From Mesorhizobium sp. NBSH29 (lineage in GTDB: Bacteria; Pseudomonadota; Alphaproteobacteria; Rhizobiales; Rhizobiaceae), in NCBI RefSeq assembly GCF_015500055.1, contig NZ_CP045492.1, positions 2,304,501 through 2,368,500 on the forward strand: DNA of 64,000 nt. Reading direction: 5' to 3'. Position numbers and translations under genes: made by a program. Shown piece by piece: positions 63,998-64,000 of the stretch (position 1 is its first letter; the number at the start of each line of letters is the position of its first letter). The notes under the pieces are model-generated. The model did not search any database. It saw nothing but the letters and a program-made list of their open reading frames with translations, and was not told where the DNA came from.

Positions 63998-64000
63998 CCC

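Noticed and set aside
1-64000. tRNA or rRNA genes, insertion sequences, prophage or integration sites.
   Set aside because: No gap contains a tRNA-like GTTCGAA arm with matching acceptor stems, and no transposase, integrase or terminal inverted repeats are visible.

Overview
The window is a stretch of chromosome from an alphaproteobacterium, most likely a member of the Hyphomicrobiales (Rhizobiales) related to the Phyllobacteriaceae/Mesorhizobium group. This rests on gene content and order: rpsF-rpsR-rplI-dnaB-radA-cvpA-purF on one strand, fabD-fabG-acpP-fabF-mltG-yicC-gmk, lptF-lptG-lptD-surA-pdxA-ksgA, purM-purN beside a CDP-alcohol phosphatidyltransferase, a PerM-type permease and an HdaA-like protein, plus an Omp25/Omp31-type outer-membrane protein. 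Assignment below order level is inference. Coding density is high and most genes are housekeeping. I saw no rRNA, tRNA, CRISPR array, insertion sequence or prophage.

Layout. 0-6.7 kb: the start of a LOG-family gene, a LysM protein, a cysteine-rich ArsR regulator next to an Atm1-type ABC exporter, an SMP-30 protein, then psd-pssA for phosphatidylethanolamine synthesis. 6.7-12.5 kb: a PlsC/acyl-ACP synthetase fusion, a secreted lectin-like protein, an SLC13 permease and an SDR. 12.5-22.4 kb (minus strand): purF, a DUF1993 protein, cvpA, radA, dnaB, rplI, rpsR, rpsF, ilvD. 22.6-28.9 kb: fatty-acid synthesis, mltG, yicC, gmk. 28.9-32.8 kb: an ECF sigma factor with its NrsF-type membrane anti-sigma factor, divergent from a bufferin operon (bufA-bufB-bufC-doxX). 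32.8-40.4 kb: the LPS-transport/SurA/PdxA/KsgA operon. 40.7-50 kb: pepA-holC, an ABC-F ATPase, a frameshifted glycine-rich secreted protein, DinB and GST proteins, ndk, moaE-moaD, pgsA. 50-57 kb: uvrC with a FolM-like reductase, an Omp25-like protein, a GST, an RNase T2 lipoprotein, a small secreted protein, rlmJ. 57-64 kb: a molybdopterin oxidoreductase, a decayed SixA-like phosphatase pseudogene, purM-purN, a third CDP-alcohol phosphatidyltransferase, a PerM permease and hdaA.

The most coherent accessory system is the ECF/NrsF-bufferin module. Two divergent copies of the same promoter-like element (GTAACA, 15-nt spacer, CGAA) face away from each other, one toward the sigma gene and one toward bufA, with a perfect 14-bp palindrome between them. 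This matches a SigF/NrsF-type metal-stress circuit that drives a peptide metallophore of the MNIO (DUF692)-modified type. The rest of the window is mostly cell-envelope building (phospholipid, fatty acid, LPS), purine synthesis, translation and replication/repair.

Two genes look broken: the glycine-rich secreted protein (one frameshift) and the SixA-like phosphatase (two frameshifts plus loss of the catalytic histidine).
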